Assembly (NCBI GenBank): GCA_029779995.1
Contig: JAKOZM010000301.1
Location: forward strand, 1 to 15,716
Direction: 5' to 3'
DNA from: Actinomycetes bacterium
GTDB taxonomy: Bacteria > Actinomycetota > Actinomycetes > S36-B12 > UBA10799
DNA: 15,716 nucleotides
The notes beneath the pieces were generated by a model, which saw nothing but the letters and a program-made list of their open reading frames with translations, searched no databases and had not been told where the DNA came from. Position numbers and translations under genes: made by a program. Shown here piece by piece: positions 7,129 to 14,485 of the stretch. The number at the start of each line of letters is the position of its first letter. The first letter of the stretch is position 1.

Positions 7129-7156
7129 GGGCTCGGCTTGACCGACGAGTTGGGTG

Positions 7157-7162
7157 CACAAT
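7157..7162 (+). promoter_or_regulatory. Candidate -10 element of the NlpC/P60-like gene
   Basis: CACAAT lies exactly 6 nt upstream of the ATG at 7169 and no Shine-Dalgarno sequence is present, again the leaderless arrangement. TTGACC at 7138-7143 resembles a -35 box, but the 13-nt spacer is too short for a standard promoter. Promoter activity is inferred from spacing only. Confidence 0.4.
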
Positions 7163-7168
7163 TGACCT

Positions 7169-8194
7169 ATGGGGACGTATCGCTTCTGGCCCACAGTCGT
7201 GGCCGTCATGGCGTGCGCCGTATTCCCCGTAACGCCGGTTCACGCGGACATCGATCAGCAGATCCAAGATGTGCAGTCGCAATTGAGCCAGTTGCAGCAG
7301 CAGGCGGCAGCGGCCGCGGAGCAGGTCAACGACGCCACCCTGGAGTGGCAGGAGGCCCAGCAGGCTGTGACGGCCAAACAGGCCGAACTGGCGACCACTC
7401 AGCAGGCCATGACCACCCAGCAGCAGAATCTGAACCAGGTCGTCAGCCAGATCTATCGCAATGGCGGCATCGACCCGACCTTGCTGGTGCTGGCCTCCGA
7501 CCGCCCCTCGGACTTGCTGGCGACGCTGGACACCGCCCGGATCATCGCCAGCGAGCAGAACGGTGCCCTGGAACGAACCGTGGCCACCGAGCAGCAGATG
7601 GTGCGCGATGAGACGGCCCTGGCGAAGGCCGAGAACCAGGCGGACAAGGCCCGCAATCGCATCATCGATGCCAAGGCGGCGATTGACGAGAAGGTCGCGG
7701 AGTCCACGGCACTGTTGTCGCAGTTGCAGGTCGAGCAGCAGCGCATCCTCGCGGAGCAGTTGGCTCAGCAACAGCAGCAGCAGGCCGATCAGGCCGAAGA
7801 GGCCGTCCAGCAGGTCGAGCAACTGCCCGACTCCACAACCAAGCCCGTGGTGGAGTACGCCATCAAGCAGGTCGGCAAAGCCTTCAAGCAGGGGGCCGCC
7901 GGACCGGACGACTTCGACTCCTCGGGTCTTACGAAGGCGGCGTGGGGGGAGTCCGGAGTCAGACTTCCGCATTCTGTGCAGAAGCAGTTCAATGCCACGG
8001 AGCGCGTCGACATCACGGGCCTGCAACCCGGTGACATCGTGTTTCTTTACGGAACCGGGGAGCATGCGGGTCTATACACCGGAGACGGCTACTTCGTCCA
8101 CGCCAAGAGCCCGCGTGATGGTGTGGTCTACGAGAAGCTGTTCACCAACGAGTTCATGTCGCAGTTCGCCGGTGCCGGTCGGCCCAAGGTCTGA
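7169..8194 (+). CDS. Secreted coiled-coil NlpC/P60-like protein with catalytic Cys replaced by Ser
   Basis: A 341-aa exported protein. Residues 1-26 form a signal peptide with probable cleavage after PVHA. Residues about 27-215 are a Gln/Ala/Glu-rich coiled coil (LSQLQQQAAAAAEQ; a QQQQQQ tract near 200), interrupted by a GGIDPTLLVLAS-type linker. Residues about 226-341 match the NlpC/P60 peptidoglycan peptidase fold. The usual FDCSGL is FDSSGL here: Ser251 (codon TCC, 7919-7921) stands at the nucleophile position, and the upstream aromatic PY-W-G segment reads KAFKQG. His299 (EHAGLYTG) and His311 (YFVHAKS) are kept. Members of this layout (Rv2190c, RipA-like) hydrolyse peptidoglycan stem peptides; this one is probably inactive and may bind the wall or activate another hydrolase. 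The start is ATG 7169, and it is followed 5 bp later by pimB'. Confidence 0.88.
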   Translation: MGTYRFWPTVVAVMACAVFPVTPVHADIDQQIQDVQSQLSQLQQQAAAAAEQVNDATLEWQEAQQAVTAKQAELATTQQAMTTQQQNLNQVVSQIYRNGGIDPTLLVLASDRPSDLLATLDTARIIASEQNGALERTVATEQQMVRDETALAKAENQADKARNRIIDAKAAIDEKVAESTALLSQLQVEQQRILAEQLAQQQQQQADQAEEAVQQVEQLPDSTTKPVVEYAIKQVGKAFKQGAAGPDDFDSSGLTKAAWGESGVRLPHSVQKQFNATERVDITGLQPGDIVFLYGTGEHAGLYTGDGYFVHAKSPRDGVVYEKLFTNEFMSQFAGAGRPKV

Positions 8195-8199
8195 CCGGA

Positions 8200-9372
8200 G
8201 TGGAACGCACGCTGGTCGTGACAAACGACTTTCCGCCGCGCGCTGGCGGGATCCAAGCCTTCGTGCACAACGTGTTGCTGCATCAGTATCCCGAATCCGT
8301 TGTGGTGTACGCCCCCCGGTGGAAGCGCGCAGATGCATTTGACGCCGAACAGCCCTTTCCTGTGATCCGGCACCGAACCTCGTTGATGCTGCCTGAACCA
8401 CTGGTGCTCAACAAGGCGCGCCAGATCGCCGCGGACTTCGACTGCACCCGCGTGCTGTTCGGGGCTGCGGCGCCCCTGGGTCTGTTGGCGCCCAGATTGC
8501 GCTCGCAGGGCCTCGGGCCCATCGTGGCGATGACGCACGGTCATGAGGCTGCCTGGGCCAGCACCCCCGGCGCGCGGCAGGTGATGCGTTCCATCGGTGG
8601 TTCGGTGGACAACATCACGTATCTGGGGGAGTACACCCGCACCCGAATCGCCGCGGCGCTGAGCATGCCCGCTGCGTCGCGGATGCGCCGGCTGGTTCCC
8701 GGTGTGGACGTGGATGCCTTCCACCCGACCGTGCGGGACCGCGGTCGGGAGTTGCGCGAGGAACTGGGCCTAGGTTCCCGGCCGGTTGTGGTCGTCGTCT
8801 CACGTCTGATGCCGCGCAAGGGTCAGGACACCCTGATCAGGACCCTGCCTCATATCCAGCGCGCGGTGCCTGACGCCGCCCTGCTGATCGTGGGAGGCGG
8901 GCCCTACCGGTCGACGCTGGAGAAACTGGTGGTCGAGCACGGGCTGGGCAACAGTGTCGTGCTGACCGGCACGGTTCCCTGGTCGGAACTGCCGGCCCAC
9001 TATGCGGCGGGCGACGTGTTCGCCATGCCGTGCCGCACACGCAACAGGGGTTGGGACGTCGAGGGCTTGGGGATCGTTTACCTGGAGGCCGGGGCGATCG
9101 GCATGCCCGTCATCGCGGGGAATTCCGGGGGCGCTCCGGACGCGGTCCTGGATGGTGAGACGGGGTATGTCGTGGACGGCCGCAATGAGGCACAGGTGGC
9201 TGAACGGGTCATCGAGCTGCTGTCAAACCCGGCTCTGGCAGCGCGCCTGGGCCAACGCGGTCGGGAGTGGGTGGAGCAACAGTGGACGTGGCCGATCGTG
9301 TCACGCCGTCTGACTGACCTGCTCGACGGCCACGACCCGGACCTCAGGCACCCGATCGCTGGGCCGCAGTAG
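8200..9372 (+). CDS. pimB: PimB'-type GDP-mannose-dependent mannosyltransferase (GT4)
   Basis: A 390-aa GT4-family, GT-B fold glycosyltransferase. By similarity it adds the second mannose to PIM1 on the cytoplasmic side of the membrane, giving PIM2 in phosphatidylinositol mannoside synthesis. The N-terminal VTNDFPPRAGGIQAF (7-21) is the acceptor-side glycine loop typical of PimB'. MTHGHEAAW (111-119) and PGVDVDAFHP (167-176) follow. The donor-binding residues are Arg202 and Lys207 (SRLMPRKGQD) and the E-x7-E motif Glu288/Glu296 (EGLGIVYLE). The start is GTG 8200, 5 bp after the NlpC-like gene, so it is probably in the same transcript; AAGG (8187-8190) could serve as a weak ribosome binding site. 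Its last 72 bp overlap the convergent GT87-like gene. Acceptor specificity is inferred from motif and context. Confidence 0.9.
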   Translation: MERTLVVTNDFPPRAGGIQAFVHNVLLHQYPESVVVYAPRWKRADAFDAEQPFPVIRHRTSLMLPEPLVLNKARQIAADFDCTRVLFGAAAPLGLLAPRLRSQGLGPIVAMTHGHEAAWASTPGARQVMRSIGGSVDNITYLGEYTRTRIAAALSMPAASRMRRLVPGVDVDAFHPTVRDRGRELREELGLGSRPVVVVVSRLMPRKGQDTLIRTLPHIQRAVPDAALLIVGGGPYRSTLEKLVVEHGLGNSVVLTGTVPWSELPAHYAAGDVFAMPCRTRNRGWDVEGLGIVYLEAGAIGMPVIAGNSGGAPDAVLDGETGYVVDGRNEAQVAERVIELLSNPALAARLGQRGREWVEQQWTWPIVSRRLTDLLDGHDPDLRHPIAGPQ

Positions 9373-10506
9373 TCGCCAGAGACCCCACCCGGTGGCAGTG
9401 AGCAGAAGCAGGATGCGAGCCCCGTGGACGCTGAGTTCGGCGAGGTCATCGGACATCAGCCAGTTGTAATGCATCGGGTAGAGCACCTGTCCTACCGCGG
9501 CCACCGGCATCAGTACGACGATCACCGGTCGCATCACGGTTTCCTTCGACAACAGGCACACGGCCGCGATGGCAGCGACCCAGACGAAGTACTGCGGCGA
9601 CAGCACCCGAGAGGTGACCATGGACACCAGCACCAGAATGAGGGCGATATCGGCGGGCAACCGGTGATCGAGGCGGCCGGTGAGCCGCAGCAGCGCGATG
9701 ACTCCCAGTGTGACCAGACCCGCAATGGTGACCGCGGCGGCCACGGTATCTGTGCCCTGGGCCATCACTTCCATGGCGCCGTACCGGTACTCGAACCTCC
9801 GGGGCCATCCCAGATGCCAGCCCAGAAGGAAGACGAAAGCGGGCACCGATTCGATCTGTAGCCCGCGGGCAGCCTGTTCGGACGCGAACGACCCGGCGCC
9901 GTCCATCGTCACCAGCAGGACTGCCACGAGGGCTGCCGCGGTCACTGCAAAGCCCAGAATGGCCTTGGGCCACGATCGTCGGGGCACGGCTACCAGAAGC
10001 AGGACCGGCCACACCTTCAGCAGCGCGCCCACTGCCAGCCAGGCTCCGGACCGCAGTGGTCGTGCCAGGGCCAGCAGGCCCAGCACTGCGAAGAGCGCCG
10101 GCAGCACATCGAAGCGGGTCAGCCACACGGGCCCGATCAGCATGCCGGCCGCGATCCAGGCCCAGGGTCCCTCGATCTCGCCACCACGCCGGGTCGCTCG
10201 CATCAGCACGACGAACGTGGCCGCGTCTGCGGCGAGCATCAGCACCACGAGGCCGGCGGTGGGGGTGGGTGGGATCAGGGAACCGAGTGCCAGCAACGGG
10301 CCGACCAACGGCGGGTACTGCCACATGTCATCCCCGACCGGGAACTGGCCTGTGCGCAGCAGTTCAGCCCACTGGGCGTAGAGGGTGACATCGTTGATCA
10401 CCATCGTTCCGCCCAGATAAGGGATCACGCCGAAGGGGATGAGAAGTAGCCAGAGCCGGGTGCCGATGAAGGCCAAAGTGGGCAGCAGCCACCATCGCGA
10501 ACGCAC
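9301..10506 (-). CDS. GT87-like (DUF2029) membrane glycosyltransferase, probable mannosyltransferase
   Basis: A 401-aa polytopic membrane protein with about ten or more hydrophobic helices, matching the GT-C fold of the GT87 family. That family includes PimE and other alpha-1,2-mannosyltransferases that use polyprenyl-phosphate mannose on the outer side of the membrane. The first periplasmic loop carries NDVTLYAQWAELL (Asp39, the candidate catalytic Asp) followed by DDMWQYPPL (59-67), a pattern typical of the family. SRVLSPQYFVW appears near the C-terminal third, again family-like. The GTG start at 10506 has GATACT 6 nt upstream. The gene lies 17 bp after the regulator gene on the same strand and may also be read from that transcript. 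Its last 72 bp overlap the end of pimB' in antisense. Substrate is inferred. Confidence 0.82.
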   Translation of the reverse strand: MRSRWWLLPTLAFIGTRLWLLLIPFGVIPYLGGTMVINDVTLYAQWAELLRTGQFPVGDDMWQYPPLVGPLLALGSLIPPTPTAGLVVLMLAADAATFVVLMRATRRGGEIEGPWAWIAAGMLIGPVWLTRFDVLPALFAVLGLLALARPLRSGAWLAVGALLKVWPVLLLVAVPRRSWPKAILGFAVTAAALVAVLLVTMDGAGSFASEQAARGLQIESVPAFVFLLGWHLGWPRRFEYRYGAMEVMAQGTDTVAAAVTIAGLVTLGVIALLRLTGRLDHRLPADIALILVLVSMVTSRVLSPQYFVWVAAIAAVCLLSKETVMRPVIVVLMPVAAVGQVLYPMHYNWLMSDDLAELSVHGARILLLLTATGWGLWRLLRPSDRVPEVRVVAVEQVSQTA

Positions 10507-10512
10507 ACGTGC

Positions 10513-10518
10513 AGTATC
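10513..10518 (-). promoter_or_regulatory. Candidate -10 element of the GT87-like gene
   Basis: On the minus strand GATACT sits 6 nt before the GTG at 10506, inside the 17-bp gap after the regulator gene. No ribosome binding site is seen. It may give the glycosyltransferase its own leaderless transcript. No -35 box is clear; it would have to lie inside the regulator coding region. Confidence 0.35.
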
Positions 10519-10523
10519 GCAAA

Positions 10524-11165
10524 TCAGACGGTGGGGTCCGATTGCCGCAGTAGGCCGAGTTTGAGGGCGGTCATGAGAGCCTGCGCGCGATTGCCCGCAC
10601 CCAGCTTCTCATACAGCTTCGAGATGTGGGTCTTGGTGGTCGACTCGCTGATGAACAGCCGCCGTGAGATCTGGGCGACCCCGAGCCCATCGGCGAGCAG
10701 TTGCAGCACTTCCCGTTCGCGGGGACTCAGCTGTGGTCCGCTGGGGCTGAGCTTGCGCTTCATCGCGTCGGCCAGGTCCTTGGCCGTGAAGGACTGCGGA
10801 GTGGTGGCCGCGTGCCGGGCGGCTGCCACGACGTCTTCGGAGGGTGCGTTCTTGGGAACGAACGCGCTGGCACCGGCTTCCAGAGCGGCGAACAACTGCT
10901 CGTCGCCGGCGTACATGGTCAGGATGACGATGCCGAGTTGCTGGAAATGCTCACGGGCGTTGGCCGCCAGCTTCAGCCCCGATCCGTCCGGCAGGCGGAC
11001 GTCGAGGACTACGACGTCCGGATGCGTGATCCGCAGGAGGCGATCTGCATCGGCGATGGACCCGGCTTCTCCCACGACCTCGAAGTCGCCGTCGCGCTCA
11101 AACGATCGGCGTAACCCCTGCCGGATCAGTTCGTGATCGTCCACGAGCAGAACAGTGATTGCCAC
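10524..11165 (-). CDS. NarL/FixJ-type response regulator
   Basis: A 213-aa two-domain DNA-binding regulator. The receiver domain (1-125) has the acidic pair Asp9-Asp10 (LLVDDHELIR), phospho-acceptor Asp55 (VVLDVRLPDGSG), Thr83 and Lys105 (FVPKNA), so all key switch residues are present. The LuxR-type helix-turn-helix (about 145-205) shows LSPREREVLQLLADGL and the recognition region ISESTTKTHISKLYEKLG. It starts at GTG 11165, with GGAGGAG about 7-8 nt upstream inside the end of the kinase gene, and 3 bp separate it from the kinase stop. It is the cognate partner of the kinase. Target genes are unknown; the downstream GT87-like gene is the obvious local candidate. Confidence 0.95.
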   Translation of the reverse strand: MAITVLLVDDHELIRQGLRRSFERDGDFEVVGEAGSIADADRLLRITHPDVVVLDVRLPDGSGLKLAANAREHFQQLGIVILTMYAGDEQLFAALEAGASAFVPKNAPSEDVVAAARHAATTPQSFTAKDLADAMKRKLSPSGPQLSPREREVLQLLADGLGVAQISRRLFISESTTKTHISKLYEKLGAGNRAQALMTALKLGLLRQSDPTV

Positions 11166-11168
11166 CGA

Positions 11169-12332
11169 CTACTCCTCCCTCTCCCCAGCTGCTGGCTGCA
11201 GCACCGCCTCCAGAACGGTGCCACCGCCTTCCCGCGCCCGCCACGTCAATTCTGCCCCGATGCGGTCGGCGCGCTCCTGCATAATGTCCAACCCGAAGCT
11301 GTCGTTGCGCGGTGAGTCCATTCCGTGTCCATCGTCTGCCACCTCGAGGAAGGCTGTCGGGGGATCGGCGCGATACGTCACCCACAGGTTGTCGGCTTCG
11401 GCATGTCGGCGCACGTTGGTGACTGCCTCCTGCGCGATGCGCAGAAGCTCGGTCTCCTGCGGCAAGGACAGCCGGTCGTGACCCTCGTCAATCACCAAAT
11501 GCACCGTCAATCCGGCTGCTGAGGCCGCCTGTTGGACGTAGCTGGTCAAGGCTGAGCCGAGGCCCACTCCCGGCTGGATGTCGGCCCGGAGATCGAAGAT
11601 GCTCAGTCGCAGCTCGCTGATGATGCGGCGCACTTCCGCGCGGATCTCATCGGCGAAGACCTGGTTGTCGGTGCCCTGCAGATCCGCGACCAGGGCGTCC
11701 ATTGCGTACCCGACGCTGGCCAGTTCCTGGGCGATGCCATCGTGGATCTCGCGGGCCAGCCGTCGGCGTTCCTCCATCGTGGCGGCCTGGCGGACCTCGG
11801 TGAAGATCCGCCCGCTGTCGATGCGCAGGGCGTACTCATGGGCCCGTTGCACCGCCTTCTTCAGGGCCGTGTAGTCGAAGGGCTGCTGACTGTCGTTCTG
11901 CAGCACCGCCACTCCGACCAGTCTCGAGCCGAGGGTGAGCGGAATGACCGCCTCCTGTTCCGGTCCGTGGGTGATCAGCCCCTTCGCAGTCTGCGGTTTG
12001 CCGTCACGCACGGCATCGATCACCGCGACCGGGATCGCCGGAAAGACGCTGCGGTCCGATCCCTTGAGGGCATAGGGCACGAAGCGGTCCTCTTGATTGA
12101 GCAGGAGAATCGACCGTTGACTGGGAACGTCCTTGGCCAGTTGATCCAGCGTCTGCTGGGCCAGTGCCACTTCATCCAGCCCGACGGGCAGTTGCCGCGA
12201 GATGGACTGCAGCCGTGTGAGCAGTCGATGAGCCAGGCGGTACTCCTCACCGCTTCGCCGGCGCTGGCCGATGACGACCAGCGTGACCCCCACGGCCACC
12301 AGCACGCCGAGGGCGACCAGCAACAGTTCCAC
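11169..12332 (-). CDS. NarL-family sensor histidine kinase with one membrane helix and a GAF-like domain
   Basis: A 387-aa kinase. Residues 1-21 form a single membrane helix with almost no extracytoplasmic part. Residues about 35-165 look like a cytoplasmic GAF-type sensor (SILLLNQEDRFV, AVIPLTLGSRLVGVAVLQ). The HisKA_3 dimerisation segment follows with phospho-acceptor His197 (RRLAREIHDGIAQEL). The ATPase domain has the N-box Asn306 (QEAVTNVRRHA), G1 motif VADDGHGM (331-338) and SFGLDIMQERA. The input is therefore likely intracellular or membrane-derived. The start is GTG 12332 with no ribosome binding site; TGGAAT lies 6 nt upstream. It is encoded directly before its regulator. Confidence 0.93.
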   Translation of the reverse strand: MELLLVALGVLVAVGVTLVVIGQRRRSGEEYRLAHRLLTRLQSISRQLPVGLDEVALAQQTLDQLAKDVPSQRSILLLNQEDRFVPYALKGSDRSVFPAIPVAVIDAVRDGKPQTAKGLITHGPEQEAVIPLTLGSRLVGVAVLQNDSQQPFDYTALKKAVQRAHEYALRIDSGRIFTEVRQAATMEERRRLAREIHDGIAQELASVGYAMDALVADLQGTDNQVFADEIRAEVRRIISELRLSIFDLRADIQPGVGLGSALTSYVQQAASAAGLTVHLVIDEGHDRLSLPQETELLRIAQEAVTNVRRHAEADNLWVTYRADPPTAFLEVADDGHGMDSPRNDSFGLDIMQERADRIGAELTWRAREGGGTVLEAVLQPAAGEREE

Positions 12333-12338
12333 GACCCG

Positions 12339-12344
12339 ATTCCA
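12339..12344 (-). promoter_or_regulatory. Candidate -10 element of the kinase-regulator operon
   Basis: Minus-strand TGGAAT lies 6 nt before the GTG of the kinase, the same spacing as in front of ctaE, the NlpC-like gene and the GT87-like gene. It lacks the usual A at hexamer position 2, so it is the weakest member of the series. The region from 12345 to 12470 upstream holds no gene and no other recognisable signal. Confidence 0.25.
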
Positions 12345-12470
12345 CCACGACGGGGTGTGCGCAGTCAGCCGTTCGGGTGAGGGGAGGTGACGCGAAGTCG
12401 GCCACCGGTGTCGGAGAACGGTCTGTCGCCCCCCAGCCCAGGCCCCCGAGGTGATGTGCCGGCGACGACT

Positions 12471-12612
12471 GGTTCAAAGATCCGCACGACGGCCGGGATG
12501 ACGCGGAGTTTTGACCCTTACTGCGCCCGATATGCCGGGTATGACCGCTCAGATAGGGTCAGAACTCCGCGCCACGGCCTGCCGAAGCGGTCCGCGTGCG
12601 GATCTTTGAACC
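12471..12612. repeat. 142-bp nested imperfect palindrome (MITE-like or structured-RNA candidate)
   Basis: The outer arms are a perfect 18-bp inverted repeat, GGTTCAAAGATCCGCACG (12471-12488) and CGTGCGGATCTTTGAACC (12595-12612). Inside them is a second 17-bp pair, CGCGGAGTTTTGACCCT (12502-12518) and AGGGTCAGAACTCCGCG (12555-12571), complementary except for one T/G position that pairs as G-U in RNA. Between the two stems GGCCG (12491-12495) pairs with CGGCC (12575-12579). At the centre CCCG (12526-12529) pairs with CGGG (12536-12539). The right side has about 10 extra bases that could make a small hairpin (CCGAAGCGG). It lies between the fadD15 terminator and the kinase operon. It has no coding potential and no obvious flanking target-site duplication. 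It may be a miniature inverted-repeat element or a large RNA or DNA hairpin. Confidence 0.75.
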
Positions 12613-12632
12613 GAATGTGGCCTTGTGGCACA

Positions 12633-12670
12633 GCAGAGGGGGCCCTCCCACGCGGGAAGGCCCCCTCTGC
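12633..12670 (-). terminator. Strong hairpin terminator downstream of fadD15
   Basis: A perfect 12-bp stem, GCAGAGGGGGCC (12633-12644) with GGCCCCCTCTGC (12659-12670), encloses a 14-nt loop that itself contains TCCC and GGGA. It begins 6 bp past the fadD15 stop codon. There is no U tract after it on either strand, which is common for actinobacterial hairpin terminators. Being symmetric, it could stop transcription from either side. Confidence 0.85.
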
Positions 12671-12676
12671 CGACTG

Positions 12677-14464
12677 TCAGGCGTACAGTGCCTCGACGTC
12701 GCTACCGAACTCCTTCATCACAACGTTGCGCTTGAGCTTCATCGAGGGGGTCAGTTGGCCACCCTCTTCTGTCCAGTCAACGCCGAGAATGTGGAACTTC
12801 TTGATGGCCTCGGCGTTACTGACCGCCTTGTTGGCCTGGTCCACTGCCTGCTGCATCTCAGCGATCACCTTCGGGTTGTTCGCAAGGTCGGCGATGGGTG
12901 TGTCCGCGGGCAGGTCATTCTGATCCAGCCAGGTGGGAACGGCCTCGGGGTCCAGCGTGATCAGAGCCGCGATGTACGGCTTGTTGTCGCCCACCACCAT
13001 GCACTGGCTGATGAGCATGTGGGCGCGCAAACGATCCTCAAGCACAGCCGGCGCCACGTTCTTACCCCCTGCGGTGACGATCAGCTCCTTCTTACGACCG
13101 GTGATCCGCAGGAACCCGTCCTTGTCCAGCTCGCCGATGTCCCCACTGTGGAACCAACCATCGGCCTCCAGCACCTCAGCGGTGGCCTTCTCGTTGTTCC
13201 AGTAGCCACGGAAGATCTGCCCGCCCTTGAGCAGGATCTCGCCGTCCGAGGCGATCTTCACGCTCGCCCCCGGGATGGGGCGCCCCACCGAACCCACTCT
13301 GATGGCGTCGGGCCGGTTGACCGTGGTGGCCGCTGAGGTCTCGGTCAGGCCGTAGCCCTCGAGGATCGTCACCCCGATGCCGCGGAAGAAGTGGCCGAGG
13401 CGGTCACCGAGAGCGGCACCACCTGAGACGGCGTACTTCACCTCACCGCCGAGGGCGGCGCGCAGTTTGCTGTAGACCAACTTGTCGAACACGAAATGCT
13501 TGATCTTCTGCACCAGGCTGGGACCACCGGTGTCCAGGGCTTTGGAGTACGAGATCGCCTCCGACGCCGCCATGTCGAAGATCTTGCCCTTGCCGTCGTT
13601 GACTGCCTTCGTGCGGGCGTTGTTGTAGACCTTCTCGAACACCCGGGGCACGGACAGCAGGAACGACGGCTTGAACTCGCCAAGGTGGGCGACGATGTTC
13701 TTGACGTCCGAGGTGTGACCCAGCACGGTCCCGGATTCGATGCAGCCGACCTGGATCACCCGACCGAACACGTGGGCCAATGGAATGAACAGCAACGTCG
13801 ACGAGGTCGAGTCGAACAGGTTCGGCATGCTCTTGACCACGTTGTCGACCTCGAAGCGGAAGTTCGACTGAGTGAGCACACAGCCCTTGGGCCGACCGGT
13901 TGTGCCGGAGGTGTAAATGATGGTCGAGATGTCCTCGGGCCCCACAGCGCTGCGCCGGGACTCCACCTCAGCGGCCGAGATGTCGGCGCCAGCGGCCACG
14001 AGGTCGGCCACCGCCCCATCATCGAAAACCCAGACGTGCTTGGTGGGCACCTTGTCGGCCACTTCGGCGAAGGTCGCCTTGTGGCGGTCGGCCTCCAAGA
14101 ACACGGCGACGCAACCGGCGTCGGACAGGATCCATTCGACCTGCTCGGCCGAGGAGGTCTCATAGATCGGGACGACTGTGGCTCCCACGAACCAACCGGC
14201 GTAGTCGGCCAGCGTCCACTCGTAGCGGGTCGCCGACATGATGGCGATCCGGTCACCGTGCTCGATGCCGGCCGCGATCAGACCCTTGGCAAGGTCGATC
14301 ACCTCGTCGTGGAACTGCTTGGCACTGACCTCGCTCCACTGGCCCCCCACGAGCCTGCGCAGGGCGACGCGGTCTGGTGTTGCCGATGCATGGTGGACCA
14401 CGCTGTCCGTCAGGCCACCGGATGTAATGGGATGGGCGACCGGCGCCTCGGAAACCTCGATCAT
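12677..14464 (-). CDS. fadD15: Long-chain fatty acid-CoA ligase, FadD15-type
   Basis: A 595-aa AMP-forming acyl-CoA synthetase that activates long-chain fatty acids with ATP and CoA. Motifs (numbered from the ATG) are the phosphate-binding loop TIIYTSGTTGRPKG (about 181-194), EGYGLTETSAATT (369-381), GWFHSGDIGELDKDGFLRITG (436-456), the linker RKKELIVTAGGKNVAP, and a C-terminal catalytic Lys in TPSMKLKRNVV (about 572-582). Length and motifs fit the FadD15 group. I chose ATG 14464, preceded by GAGGAG (14476-14471) with a 6-nt spacer, over an in-frame TTG at 14467 that would be only 3 nt from it. A strong terminator follows the stop. An IS5-family element sits 61 bp upstream, so native upstream control may be altered. 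Confidence 0.95.
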   Translation of the reverse strand: MIEVSEAPVAHPITSGGLTDSVVHHASATPDRVALRRLVGGQWSEVSAKQFHDEVIDLAKGLIAAGIEHGDRIAIMSATRYEWTLADYAGWFVGATVVPIYETSSAEQVEWILSDAGCVAVFLEADRHKATFAEVADKVPTKHVWVFDDGAVADLVAAGADISAAEVESRRSAVGPEDISTIIYTSGTTGRPKGCVLTQSNFRFEVDNVVKSMPNLFDSTSSTLLFIPLAHVFGRVIQVGCIESGTVLGHTSDVKNIVAHLGEFKPSFLLSVPRVFEKVYNNARTKAVNDGKGKIFDMAASEAISYSKALDTGGPSLVQKIKHFVFDKLVYSKLRAALGGEVKYAVSGGAALGDRLGHFFRGIGVTILEGYGLTETSAATTVNRPDAIRVGSVGRPIPGASVKIASDGEILLKGGQIFRGYWNNEKATAEVLEADGWFHSGDIGELDKDGFLRITGRKKELIVTAGGKNVAPAVLEDRLRAHMLISQCMVVGDNKPYIAALITLDPEAVPTWLDQNDLPADTPIADLANNPKVIAEMQQAVDQANKAVSNAEAIKKFHILGVDWTEEGGQLTPSMKLKRNVVMKEFGSDVEALYA

Positions 14465-14485
14465 CAACTGCTCCTCGTCGTCAAT

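Noticed and set aside
6956..8065. 369-aa open frame on the minus strand opposite the NlpC-like gene
   Set aside because: Its Leu/Gly-rich product is the antisense of Gln/Ala-rich coiled-coil codons; it has no recognisable domain and overlaps two better supported genes.
12471..12612. Palindrome as an integron attC site
   Set aside because: The ends read GGTTCAAAG and CTTTGAACC, which do not fit the GTTRRRY/RYYYAAC core sites, no integrase or cassette genes are present, and the outer stem is perfect without the expected unpaired bases.
14465..14467. TTG at 14467 as the fadD15 start
   Set aside because: It is only 3 nt from GAGGAG, whereas the next codon, ATG 14464, has the proper 6-nt spacing.
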